Origin: Comamonadaceae bacterium
Lineage (GTDB): Bacteria; Pseudomonadota; Gammaproteobacteria; Burkholderiales; Burkholderiaceae_C
Assembly: GCA_947448745.1 (NCBI GenBank)
Contig: CANFOQ010000015.1
Location: forward strand, 1 to 55,591
Reading direction: 5' to 3'
Length of the DNA stretch: 55,591 bases
The notes below the pieces were generated by a model. The model searched no databases. It was given only the letters and a program-made list of their open reading frames with translations, and was not told the origin of the DNA. This document shows, piece after piece, positions 42,208 through 50,189 of the stretch (positions are counted from its first letter, which is position 1; each line of letters opens with the position of its first letter). The position numbers were made by a program, and so were the translations under genes.

Positions 42208-43854
42208 ATGTTGCAAGGTTTTGTTCCTTTTCCCTCGGAGTTTGTCCAACGTTATCGTGCCAATGGTTATTGGCAAGACAAGTCATTGGCTCAAGAGTTT
42301 GACGCGGTTTACAAACGATTTGCCGATCGGGTATTGCTGGTCGATGGCGATCATGTTTTCACGTATGCAGACATCGATCGCATCACCACCAATCTCGCTT
42401 TGAACCTGCTGTCCATTGGCTTGAAGCCCTTAGACCGCGTGGTACCTGTCTTGCCCAATGTTCACGAGTTCGTGCTTTTGTACTTGGCGCTGCAAAAAAT
42501 TGGTGGCATCCCGATTGCTGCGTTGGTGACGCATCGGTTTGCTGAAATAAACCAATTCGTGAATTTGTCGGGTGCAACCACCTGCGTCTACCCTGAAACT
42601 TCGGGCGACTTCAGCTTCTCGCCCATCATTGACAGGGTGCAACAAGAAAACCCAGCGATGAAGATTCGCATTGTGTTGGGCCACCCGAAAGAGGGCGAGC
42701 ATTCGCTTCGAGAATTGATTGACAAGCCGGCAACCCTGCCCATGTCTGCATTGGCGCAAATTCAGATTGATCCCATGGATCCCTGCATCTTTCAATTGTC
42801 TGGTGGGACCACAGGCATTCCCAAATTGATACCGCGCACCAACAATGACTATGCCTACAACTCGAAAGTGGCTGCCGATGTCTGTGATTTGGATGCCGAA
42901 TCCGTTTTGCTCTTGGTTTTGCCTATTGCACACAACCTGCCCCTGGCTTGTCCTGGCATTCAAGGCTATATGTTCAAAGGTGCCAAGGTGGTTTTGCACC
43001 ACAACACCCGACCCGCAGAAATGTTTGCCTTGATTCAAAAACACAAGGTGACACACCTCAAGGTGGTGCCCGCACTCTTGATTCGTTTGATCAATGATCC
43101 CAGTGTCACAGAACACGACTTGTCGAGCTTGAAGATCATCCAAAGTGGTGGGCAGCGCATGCAACCTGAAGTGCGCGCTAAAACGCGGCAGTTGATACCC
43201 GGTGTTTTTGTTCAAGAAAACTTTGGCATGTCCGAGGGAACCTTGATGTTTGTGCGCTCCAGCGACCCCGAAGTCGTCAAGTTGGAAACCTGTGGCCGAC
43301 CTGTGTGCCCAGACGATGAAGTGAAATTGCTGGATGAAGAGGACAACGAAGTAGCCATGGGTGAGGTGGGTGAGTTGACCGTTCGCGGTCCCTACACATT
43401 GCGCGGCTACTTTGGAGTGCCAGAGTACAACGCCAAGCAATTCACGTCCGATGGTTTTTACCGTTCCGGCGACTTGATGCGCATGCACCCCTCAGGCAAC
43501 TACGTGGTGGAAGGACGCAAGAAAGACCTGATCAACCGAGGCGGTGAAAAAATCAGTGCCGAAGAAGTGGAAAACCTGATCCTCATGCACCCTGCTGTGC
43601 AAAACGTCGCCTGTGTCCCCATGCCGGATGACAACATGGGCGAAAAAATGTGCGCTTACGTGATATTGCGCGCAGGACAGACACTGGAATTCAAAGAGTT
43701 GATTGCCTTTTTACTCACCAAAGAAATTGCCAAGTTCAAGCTGCCTGAGCGCCTGGAAAAGCTGAACGATTTCCCCGTCTCAACCTTTGGCAAAGTATCC
43801 AAAAAAGCCTTGGTTGAAATGATCACAAGCAAACTCCAAGCAGAAAAAGCTTGA
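42208..43854 (+). CDS. EntE/DhbE-like aryl-acid ligase with salicylate-type pocket
   Basis: A 548-residue ANL ligase closest in pattern to the 2,3-dihydroxybenzoate/salicylate-AMP ligases of siderophore pathways: FQLSGGTTGIPKLIPRTNND, LPIAHNLPLACPG, NFGMSEGTLM, GFYRSGDLMRM, VEGRKKDLINRGGEKISAEE and FGKVSKKALVEM. The pocket has His242 and Asn243 as in EntE/DhbE, but Cys248 and Leu346 where 2,3-dihydroxybenzoate enzymes have Ser and Val, the change known for salicylate-specific members. No siderophore genes are near. In this cluster it probably forms the CoA ester of a 2-hydroxyaryl acid without a 3-OH. A GAAGGAG site precedes the ATG. Confidence 0.82.
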   Translation: MLQGFVPFPSEFVQRYRANGYWQDKSLAQEFDAVYKRFADRVLLVDGDHVFTYADIDRITTNLALNLLSIGLKPLDRVVPVLPNVHEFVLLYLALQKIGGIPIAALVTHRFAEINQFVNLSGATTCVYPETSGDFSFSPIIDRVQQENPAMKIRIVLGHPKEGEHSLRELIDKPATLPMSALAQIQIDPMDPCIFQLSGGTTGIPKLIPRTNNDYAYNSKVAADVCDLDAESVLLLVLPIAHNLPLACPGIQGYMFKGAKVVLHHNTRPAEMFALIQKHKVTHLKVVPALLIRLINDPSVTEHDLSSLKIIQSGGQRMQPEVRAKTRQLIPGVFVQENFGMSEGTLMFVRSSDPEVVKLETCGRPVCPDDEVKLLDEEDNEVAMGEVGELTVRGPYTLRGYFGVPEYNAKQFTSDGFYRSGDLMRMHPSGNYVVEGRKKDLINRGGEKISAEEVENLILMHPAVQNVACVPMPDDNMGEKMCAYVILRAGQTLEFKELIAFLLTKEIAKFKLPERLEKLNDFPVSTFGKVSKKALVEMITSKLQAEKA

Positions 43855-43887
43855 TGATTCATAGATAAAAGAAGAAAGAGACAAGCC

Positions 43888-44730
43888 ATGCGCATCATCG
43901 ATTTGCACTGCTACCCCGGAACACAAACCTGGATTGATTCACAAGGCCCCTACCCAGAGGCTTTGGCCACTTATTGGAAGCGCGACTGGGTGGCCAAGAG
44001 TGAAGAGGATGTGATTGCTGAATTCACAACTGCGGGCGTTGATGCTTGCTTGGTAGCGCTGGATTTGGAAACCACGGTGGCCACGCCACCCTGCACCAAC
44101 GAGTATGTGCATGCCATGTGGCAGCGTCATCCAAAACGCGTTATTCAATGCTGGGGTGCTGTCGAACCCGCCAAAGGAGAAATGGCCATTCGTCAAGCAA
44201 AAAAGGCTGTTGAAGAATTGGGCTTCATAGGCTTTCACTTTCACCCCATCATGCAGCACTTTGCAGTGAATGACAGACGGCATTACGACCTGTTTGAAGT
44301 CATCAATGAACTGGGTGCCGCTGTGATGATTGATGTGGGCACCACGGGCATGGGCGCAGGCATGCCCGGCGGCAACGGCGCACGCGTGCGCCATGCCCAC
44401 CCCTCGCACATCGACGATCTGGCGGCTGATTTCCCGAAGATGAATATCATCATGGCCCATCCCGGCTGGCCATGGGTGGAGGAAACCACAGCAGTTGCTC
44501 TGCACAAAGGCAATGTATTTTGGGAAATGTCTGGGTGGGCGCCAAAGCACTTTCCAGGCAACCTGAAAGTCGATATACGTGGTCGACTGCAAGACAAAAT
44601 CATGTTCGGCAGTGACTATCCAAGTCTGCCCTATGAGCGCATTTTCAAAGAATGGCATGAGCTTGGCTATAAAGACGAGGTGATGGAAAAAATCATGCAC
44701 GGTAATGCCGAGCGGGTGTTGGGACTGTGA
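43888..44730 (+). CDS. Amidohydrolase-2 family protein (metal-dependent hydrolase/decarboxylase-like)
   Basis: A 280-residue protein of the Amidohydro_2 (ACMSD-like) fold. The N-terminal metal motif reads DLHCY, so the second His of the usual H-x-H is Tyr9. Other expected parts are ELGFIGFHFHPIMQHF, IIMAHPGWPWVEE and the late Asp in MFGSDYPSLPYERIF. Relatives decarboxylate aromatic acids, hydrate oxalomesaconate or open lactones. Its stop codon overlaps the thiolase ATG (TGATG), so it works with the CoA-dependent steps. A ring-opening or decarboxylating role is possible; specific reaction unknown. Confidence 0.75.
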   Translation: MRIIDLHCYPGTQTWIDSQGPYPEALATYWKRDWVAKSEEDVIAEFTTAGVDACLVALDLETTVATPPCTNEYVHAMWQRHPKRVIQCWGAVEPAKGEMAIRQAKKAVEELGFIGFHFHPIMQHFAVNDRRHYDLFEVINELGAAVMIDVGTTGMGAGMPGGNGARVRHAHPSHIDDLAADFPKMNIIMAHPGWPWVEETTAVALHKGNVFWEMSGWAPKHFPGNLKVDIRGRLQDKIMFGSDYPSLPYERIFKEWHELGYKDEVMEKIMHGNAERVLGL

Positions 44731-45938
44731 TGCTTCAGGCTTTCATTTGTGATGGCATTCGCACACCAGTGGGTCGCTACGGCGGTGCGCTATCGGGTAT
44801 TCGAACCGATGATTTAGGGGCACTTCCGATCAAAGCCCTGATGGCAAGACACCCCCAGCTTGACTGGGCTCAGCTTGAAGAGGTTTATTACGGTTGTGTC
44901 AATCAAGCAGGCGAAGACAACCGAAATGTGGCGAGGATGAGTGCATTGTTGGCTGGGTTGCCGGTTAGCGTGGCTGCGGCCACGGTGAATCGATTGTGCG
45001 GCTCGGGCTTAGAAGCCATTGCCAGTGCTGCAAGGGGAATCATGACGGGCCAACTCGACTTGGCCATGGCGGGAGGTGTGGAGAGCATGAGTCGCGCCCC
45101 CTTGGTCATGCCCAAGGCCAGCAGTGCTTTTTCTCGACATGCTGAAATTCACGACTCCACCATTGGATGGCGTTTTGTGAACCCTGAGATGCAAAGAATG
45201 TATGGAATCGATGCCATGGGGGAAACGGCTGAGAATGTGGCGCAGGAGCATGGTATTTCCAGGGAAGATCAGGATGCATTTGCGTTTCGCAGTCAACAGC
45301 GTGCTGCCCATGCCATGCAAGCGGGCATCTTGAAAGATGAAATTTTCGCTGTCACAGTTCCTGGCAGAAAAAAAGGAGAAACGCAATCCTTTGAGCAAGA
45401 CGAGCATCCTCGGGCTGAAACCACATTGGCTAGTTTGAATGCGTTACGCCCCGCCTTCCGATCGGGTGGCAGCGTGACAGCAGGCAATGCATCGGGTGTC
45501 AATGATGGTGCTGCAGCCATGTTGCTGGCCAGCGAAACAGGAGCGCAACGCGCTGGCCTCAAGCCTGTGGCTCGTGTGATTGGCTTTGCAACCGCGGGCC
45601 TGGCGCCGCGTGTGATGGGATTTGGACCAACTCCTGCAGTTCAAAAGTTGCTGCTTCAAACCAAACTTTCCATTGGTGACTTTGATGTCATCGAACTCAA
45701 TGAAGCCTTTGCTGCGCAGGCCTTGGCCGTGCTCCGTGCATTGGGCTTGCCAGATGATGGCTCGCATATCAATCCCAATGGTGGTGCGATTGCATTTGGT
45801 CATCCGCTGGGCATGTCTGGGATTCGACTCACACTCACAGCGGTTCGTCAATTAGAGCGTAGTGGCGGCCGAAGAGCTTTGGTCACCATGTGCATTGGTG
45901 TGGGTCAAGGCATCGCATTGGCGATTGAGCGTATCTAG
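44730..45938 (+). CDS. pcaF: 3-oxoadipyl-CoA thiolase (PcaF-type acetyl-CoA acyltransferase)
   Basis: A 402-residue thiolase that splits 3-oxoadipyl-CoA into succinyl-CoA and acetyl-CoA. It matches PcaF from memory over long stretches: ICDGIRTPVGRYGGALSG, VYYGCVNQAGEDNRNVARMS, TIGWRFVNPEMQ, VMGFGPTPAVQKLL. Catalytic residues are Cys90 in VNRLCGSGLEAI, the His in NGGAIAFGHPLGMSG and the late Cys in TMCIGVGQGIAL. I start at the ATG 44730, which shares a base with the previous stop; a GTG one codon before is less likely. PaaJ is a close paralogue and would do the same reaction. Confidence 0.9.
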   Translation: MLQAFICDGIRTPVGRYGGALSGIRTDDLGALPIKALMARHPQLDWAQLEEVYYGCVNQAGEDNRNVARMSALLAGLPVSVAAATVNRLCGSGLEAIASAARGIMTGQLDLAMAGGVESMSRAPLVMPKASSAFSRHAEIHDSTIGWRFVNPEMQRMYGIDAMGETAENVAQEHGISREDQDAFAFRSQQRAAHAMQAGILKDEIFAVTVPGRKKGETQSFEQDEHPRAETTLASLNALRPAFRSGGSVTAGNASGVNDGAAAMLLASETGAQRAGLKPVARVIGFATAGLAPRVMGFGPTPAVQKLLLQTKLSIGDFDVIELNEAFAAQALAVLRALGLPDDGSHINPNGGAIAFGHPLGMSGIRLTLTAVRQLERSGGRRALVTMCIGVGQGIALAIERI

Positions 45939-45947
45939 GGCAATGAC

Positions 45948-46748
45948 ATGACTTCTGAACCCATTCTTTTCGAAATGCGCGGCCATGTGGCCGTCTTGAC
46001 CTTGAATCGGCCGCATACGCGCAACGCTCTGAGCGGCGAGGAGATGTTCGCCGCCTTTGAACGCTTGTTTGAACAAATCAACCTGGACATGCAAATTCGG
46101 GCTGTCGTACTCACCGGGGCTGGCACCGCTTTTTGCTCCGGTGGCAACGTGGCTGAGATGCGCGACAAGTTGGGGATGTTTGGTGGTGACCCTGCACAAG
46201 TGGCTGCCAATTACCGTGCTGGCATTCAGCGCATCCCCCGGGCGTTTCAAAAACTTCAAGTGCCTGTCATTGCAGCTGTCAATGGACCTGCCATTGGCGC
46301 AGGCAACGATTTGGCATGCATGTGTGACATTCGCATTGCCTCAAGCGCTGCTAAGTTTGCTGAAAGTTTTGTGAAAGTCGGCATCATCCCAGGCGATGGT
46401 GGTTGTTGGTTGCTTCCTCGCGCAGTCGGTATGTCCAATGCGGCCATCATGGCCTTCACGGGTGACACCATCCATGCGCAACAAGCCCTGGACATGGGCT
46501 TGGTGTCATCGGTGGTTGCCCCAGAAGAATTGATGAATACGGCTTTTGAGTTGGCCAATCGGATTGCAGCCAATCCCCCGCAGGTGTTGAGATGGACCAA
46601 GCAATTGCTCCAACAGGGCAGGCAAAGCAGTTTGGATGAAGCCTTAGACACTGCGGGACAATTCCAAGGCAGGGCCCACCAAACTGCCGATCATGCAGAG
46701 GCGCTTTCGGCTTTTTTTGAAAAACGCACGCCTGTCTTTAAGGGGTAA
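45948..46748 (+). CDS. Crotonase-family protein lacking both catalytic glutamates (PaaG-like or hydrolase-like)
   Basis: A 266-residue crotonase fold protein. The CoA-binding and oxyanion region is present (TGAGTAFCSGGNVAEM, GPAIGAGNDLACMCDI), but where hydratases have Glu in GGGCE this one has Asp121, and where they have Glu in QPE it has Phe141. An Asp150 in VGIIPGDGGCWLLPRAVG is in the area where PaaG isomerase and dehalogenase relatives carry their catalytic Asp. It is therefore more likely an isomerase, ring-opening hydrolase or similar than a simple enoyl-CoA hydratase. It starts 10 bp after the thiolase. Confidence 0.82.
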   Translation: MTSEPILFEMRGHVAVLTLNRPHTRNALSGEEMFAAFERLFEQINLDMQIRAVVLTGAGTAFCSGGNVAEMRDKLGMFGGDPAQVAANYRAGIQRIPRAFQKLQVPVIAAVNGPAIGAGNDLACMCDIRIASSAAKFAESFVKVGIIPGDGGCWLLPRAVGMSNAAIMAFTGDTIHAQQALDMGLVSSVVAPEELMNTAFELANRIAANPPQVLRWTKQLLQQGRQSSLDEALDTAGQFQGRAHQTADHAEALSAFFEKRTPVFKG

Positions 46749-46752
46749 ACCC

Positions 46753-47532
46753 ATGAACACCAACTCTATTTTGCTGAAAGAGCATCCCGCCGAGGGTGTG
46801 GTGTTATTGCGATTAAACCGTCCAGAGGTGCTCAATGCGCTGAATTTGGCGCTTCGTCAATCGATTGCTTTGGCCATGGACCAAGCCAGCGATGACCCAC
46901 ATGTCAAGGTGGTGATCTTGGCGGGCAGCGATCGTGCTTTTTGTGCAGGCGCAGATTTGAACGAGTATGTGGATGCCACGCCCGCTGAAATCGTGTCGCG
47001 TCAGATGGATAAATTGTGGGGTGCCATCAGTGGATGCAGAAAGCCTGTGATTGCAGCGGTGAAAGGCCATGCATTGGGCGGGGGCTGCGAGTTGGCGATG
47101 CATGCCGATATCATCGTGGCGGGAGAGGGTGCCAAGTTTGGGCAACCAGAAATCAAAATTGGCATCATGCCGGGTGGTGGTGCCACGCAAAGGCTTACCC
47201 GTGCGGTGGGCAAGTTTGCGGCGATGAAGATCTTGTTGACGGGTGAACCATTCTCGGCTTCAGAGGCCAAGAGCCTGGGTTTGATCAGCGAACTGGTCAG
47301 TGATGACGAGGTTGAAGCGCGTGCTTTGTCATTGGCCCAACACATCAAAAACTTACCGCCACTGTCCGTCCGATTCATCAAGGAGGCTGTCATGGAAAGC
47401 ATGAATACTTCCTTGGATGCCGGCTTGCGGTTTGAAAGACGCGCGTTTCAAACTTTGTTTTCTACCCACGACAAAACAGAAGGCATACGTGCCCGACTGG
47501 AAAAGCGCCAACCTGTTTTCAAGGGCGAATGA
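46753..47532 (+). CDS. Enoyl-CoA hydratase (canonical crotonase)
   Basis: A 259-residue enoyl-CoA hydratase with both catalytic glutamates: GHALGGGCELAMHAD and KFGQPEIKIGIMPGGGATQR. Start chosen at 46753 (MNTNSILLKEHPAEGV), 5 bp after the previous crotonase; the longer reading overlaps that gene. It resembles PaaF. Together with the PaaG-like crotonase, the SDR and the PcaF-type thiolase it could make a full beta-oxidation round on a ring-opened or side-chain CoA ester. Confidence 0.9.
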   Translation: MNTNSILLKEHPAEGVVLLRLNRPEVLNALNLALRQSIALAMDQASDDPHVKVVILAGSDRAFCAGADLNEYVDATPAEIVSRQMDKLWGAISGCRKPVIAAVKGHALGGGCELAMHADIIVAGEGAKFGQPEIKIGIMPGGGATQRLTRAVGKFAAMKILLTGEPFSASEAKSLGLISELVSDDEVEARALSLAQHIKNLPPLSVRFIKEAVMESMNTSLDAGLRFERRAFQTLFSTHDKTEGIRARLEKRQPVFKGE

Positions 47533-47581
47533 GCCTTGCCAAAATGACTTCATCAAACCATCACTGAATCTGGAGACAAAC

Positions 47582-48592
47582 ATGGGTATCAAGCGCATCG
47601 CAGTGGAAGAAGCCTTTGTGACCGAAGAGATTGCACAGGAATGGAAAAAAGTGCTGGCAAGCAAATTTGTAGAGCCAGGTTTTCAAATGATGGGCAACAC
47701 CATTTTGGGTGACGATCCAGGTGCGCGCATGGTTCATTCCCGCTTGGTGGATACAGGCGCAGGGCGCATCCAACAAATGGATGCCGACGGCATTGACATG
47801 GCTGTTTTATCGATCACCTCACCAGGCGTGCAAGCCTTCGACGCAGTCACTGCCACGCGCTTGGCCAAAGATGCCAATGATGTCTTGGCCAAGGCTGTTC
47901 AAGCCCATCCCACACGTTTGGCTGCCTTAGCGGCAGTCGCCCCGCATTACCCACAGGGTGCCGTTCAAGAACTGCAACGCGCAATGACTTCGTTGGGCAT
48001 GAAGGGGTTTTTGATCAACTCACACACCATGGGTGAATACCTGGACGACCAAAAGTTCTGGCCCATTTTTGAAGCTGCAGAGGCACTTGACGCGCCCCTT
48101 TATCTGCACCCACGAGAACCGGGTCCCGATCTGGTGAAACCTTTTTTGGATTACGGCTTGTATTTCGCGGGATTTGGTTTTGCAGTCGAAACCAGTTTGC
48201 ACGCCATGAGACTGATCATGTGCGGTTTGTTTGACGAATTCCCCAAGCTCAAAATTATTTTGGGTCACATGGGCGAGGGTTTACCCTTCTGGTTGCAGCG
48301 CATTGACAACCGTTATTTGCTGCAAGTCAAAATTGGTGCCGTCAAAAAGATGAAGCGTTTGCCGAGCGACTATTTCCTCGACAACTTTGTCATCACCACC
48401 AGCGGCGTCATGTCTGCACCCGCCTTGAAACTCAGCATGGAAGTGCTTGGAGCCGAGCGCATCATGTTTGCCGCCGATTACCCTTATGAAAGTGTCTCTG
48501 AAGGCGTTCAATTCATGGACACGGTGGACATCACGGATGCGCAGCGACAAATGATTTATGCAGGGAATGCCGAAAAACTGTTCAAGCTCTGA
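47582..48592 (+). CDS. Gamma-resorcylate decarboxylase-like amidohydrolase
   Basis: A 336-residue Amidohydro_2 protein similar to gamma-resorcylate (2,6-dihydroxybenzoate) decarboxylase and 5-carboxyvanillate decarboxylase: RIAVEEAFVTEE, APLYLHPREPGPD, IILGHMGEGLPFWLQRIDNR, FVITTSGVMSAPAL and MFAADYPYESVSEG. Candidate metal ligands are Glu9, His176 and Asp299; the His usually two residues after the first Glu is Ala11. Non-oxidative decarboxylation of a hydroxybenzoate to a phenol such as resorcinol would feed the hydroxyquinol dioxygenase of module C. Last gene of module B, 49 bp after the hydratase. Confidence 0.78.
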   Translation: MGIKRIAVEEAFVTEEIAQEWKKVLASKFVEPGFQMMGNTILGDDPGARMVHSRLVDTGAGRIQQMDADGIDMAVLSITSPGVQAFDAVTATRLAKDANDVLAKAVQAHPTRLAALAAVAPHYPQGAVQELQRAMTSLGMKGFLINSHTMGEYLDDQKFWPIFEAAEALDAPLYLHPREPGPDLVKPFLDYGLYFAGFGFAVETSLHAMRLIMCGLFDEFPKLKIILGHMGEGLPFWLQRIDNRYLLQVKIGAVKKMKRLPSDYFLDNFVITTSGVMSAPALKLSMEVLGAERIMFAADYPYESVSEGVQFMDTVDITDAQRQMIYAGNAEKLFKL

Positions 48593-48599
48593 GTAGTTT

Positions 48600-48639
48600 G
48601 CGGGTTTACCCGCTCTATTGTTCTGCTTCCTCGAACAAT
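48600..48639 (+). terminator. Two adjacent hairpins, weak terminator candidate after module B
   Basis: GCGGG-TTTA-CCCGC (48600-48613) begins 8 bp after the decarboxylase-like stop codon; ATTGTTC (48617-48623) and GAACAAT (48633-48639) form a second 7-bp stem. Neither is followed by a clean U-run (TCTATTGTT and CTACTTTTC), so termination may be partial. Confidence 0.35.
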
Positions 48640-48782
48640 CTACTTTTCATTTAATGACTACCCATCTGTCAGGGGTCATCCTACATTCTGCATGCCGCTG
48701 TTCGTTGGATGATGCAAGTTGGTTGACTCGCACCAGGTATTGTTTTGCTGAAAGGACGTTGGATTGAATGGCAGAGTTAGGG

Positions 48783-48838
48783 ATACCGCAAATGCATCGC
48801 AGATGAAAATCTGCCATCTTTTTGTAATCTCCCTTGAT
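48783..48838 (+). promoter_or_regulatory. LysR-type promoter element B, upstream of module C
   Basis: ATACCGCAAATGCAT (48783-48797) is a T-N11-A box matching element A at 10 of 15 positions including both ends. Fifteen bases later comes TGCCATCTTTTT (48812-48823), identical to element A, then CCCTTGAT (48831-48838). TGTAAT at 48823-48828 is a fair -10 box. The T-run ends 101 bp before the start codon of the binding-protein gene, against 99 bp in module B. Confidence 0.65.
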
Positions 48839-48923
48839 CGTTAAATTTGATTGAAGAACCGGTTTGACACACAAGAATTTGACCGTTCTTCAGGGGCTCA
48901 CACATATAAATCAGGAGACAAGC

Positions 48924-50177
48924 ATGACACTCAATCGAAGAACATTTATTCAAACAACTGCAGCCGCTGCAGTTGCCTCAACCAGCACCACCTTGTGGGC
49001 TGCAGACACCATCAAAATTGGATTTGTCACCCCCTTGACGGGTCCACTGGCATTGTTTGGTGAGGCCGATAAATGGACTGTGGAGCAGATGAAGCAATCA
49101 TTCAAAGATGGCATCACGGTTGCAGGCAAAAAGTACATGGTTGAAATCTTGATCAAAGACAGCCAATCCAATCCCAATCGCGCTGCTGAAGTCGCCAGCG
49201 ACTTGATTCTGAAAGACAAGATCACGCTGATGGTCGTGACCAGCACACCAGACACCACCAACCCGGTTTGTGATGTTTGCGAGCTCAATGAAATGCCTTG
49301 TATTTCCACCAACTGCCCTTGGCAGCCGTGGTTCTTTGGGCGCAAGGGTGATCCAGCGAAAGGCTTTGCCTGGACGCACCATTTCTTCTGGGGTCTGGAA
49401 GATGTCATTGGTAACTTCACCAATGGTTGGAAGAGCCTCAAGACCAATAAAAAAGTGGGTGGCTTGTTCCCCAATGATGCCGATGGCAATGCATGGGGCG
49501 ACAAAGCTTTGGGCTTTCCTAAACCCTTGACCGATATGGGCTTCACGCTCACGGATCCTGGTCGCTACCAAAACGGAACGCAAGATTTCAGTGCACAAAT
49601 TGCGGCCTTCAAAAAAGAAGGTGTGGACATCATCACCGGCGTGATGATTCCCCCAGATGCCAAAACTTTCCTGACCCAGGCGAAACAACAAGGTCTCAAC
49701 CCCAAAGCCATCACGCTGGGCAAAGCTTTGTTGTTCCCCGTTGGTATTGAAGCCTTGGGTGACTTGGGTGCTGGACTGTCCACTGAAGTGTGGTGGAGCC
49801 CTTCACATCCCTTTACCTCTTCGCTGACCAAGCAAAGTGCGAAAGACTTGGCTGCTGCCTATGAAAAGGGCAGCAACAAACAGTGGACCCAGCCCGTTGG
49901 TTTTGCCCATGCTTTGTTTGAAGTCGCGGCCGACACCTTCAAGCGTGCCAAGTCCACCAAGCCTGCTGACCTGCGTGATGCGATCGCCGCAACCGACATG
50001 GACACCATCGTTGGCCACGTCAAATGGGGTGGTCCAGGCCCATTCAAAAATGTCAGCAAAACACCGCTGGTATTGGGTCAATGGGTTAAGGGCAGCAAGT
50101 TCAAATATGACCTGGTGATCGTCAACAATGAACTGGCCAAAAACATCCCAACCGGAGGATCCCTTAAACCCATGTAA
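48924..50177 (+). CDS. ABC transporter substrate-binding protein (branched-chain amino acid/aromatic type)
   Basis: A 417-residue periplasmic binding protein. NRRTFIQTTAAAAVAST is a Tat-type signal peptide ending near ALWA-like LWAAD. The mature protein begins TIKIGFVTPLTGPLALFGEA, the start of the Leu/Ile/Val-binding (Peripla_BP_6) family. In aromatic clusters such proteins often bind hydroxybenzoates or other aromatic acids. A CAGGAGA site precedes the ATG at 48924. It is the first gene of module C and is followed by both ATPases and both permeases. Confidence 0.9.
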   Translation: MTLNRRTFIQTTAAAAVASTSTTLWAADTIKIGFVTPLTGPLALFGEADKWTVEQMKQSFKDGITVAGKKYMVEILIKDSQSNPNRAAEVASDLILKDKITLMVVTSTPDTTNPVCDVCELNEMPCISTNCPWQPWFFGRKGDPAKGFAWTHHFFWGLEDVIGNFTNGWKSLKTNKKVGGLFPNDADGNAWGDKALGFPKPLTDMGFTLTDPGRYQNGTQDFSAQIAAFKKEGVDIITGVMIPPDAKTFLTQAKQQGLNPKAITLGKALLFPVGIEALGDLGAGLSTEVWWSPSHPFTSSLTKQSAKDLAAAYEKGSNKQWTQPVGFAHALFEVAADTFKRAKSTKPADLRDAIAATDMDTIVGHVKWGGPGPFKNVSKTPLVLGQWVKGSKFKYDLVIVNNELAKNIPTGGSLKPM

Positions 50178-50189
50178 GGGACCAAACTG

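Larger units (their letters stand above)
48593..48923. other. 331-bp intergenic region between modules B and C
   Basis: It contains the two hairpins at its left end and promoter element B (48783-48838) in its right half. Nearer to the gene, TTTGAC occurs twice (48863-48868, 48878-48883), and GAAGAACCGG (48853-48862) faces CCGTTCTTC (48883-48891) as an imperfect inverted repeat. The stretch 48640-48780 shows nothing I can name; a 75-codon minus-strand frame there has no recognisable features. Confidence 0.6.

Noticed and set aside
42430..43488. 352-codon minus-strand frame opposite the EntE-like ligase
   Set aside because: Antisense to a gene with all ANL motifs; no domain seen.
45943..45951. 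ATG at 45943 as start of the first crotonase
   Set aside because: It is followed within two codons by a stop in that frame; the ATG at 45948 opens the real gene.
48647..48874. 75-codon minus-strand frame between modules B and C
   Set aside because: No recognisable family, no ribosome-binding site, and it covers promoter element B, which explains the sequence better.
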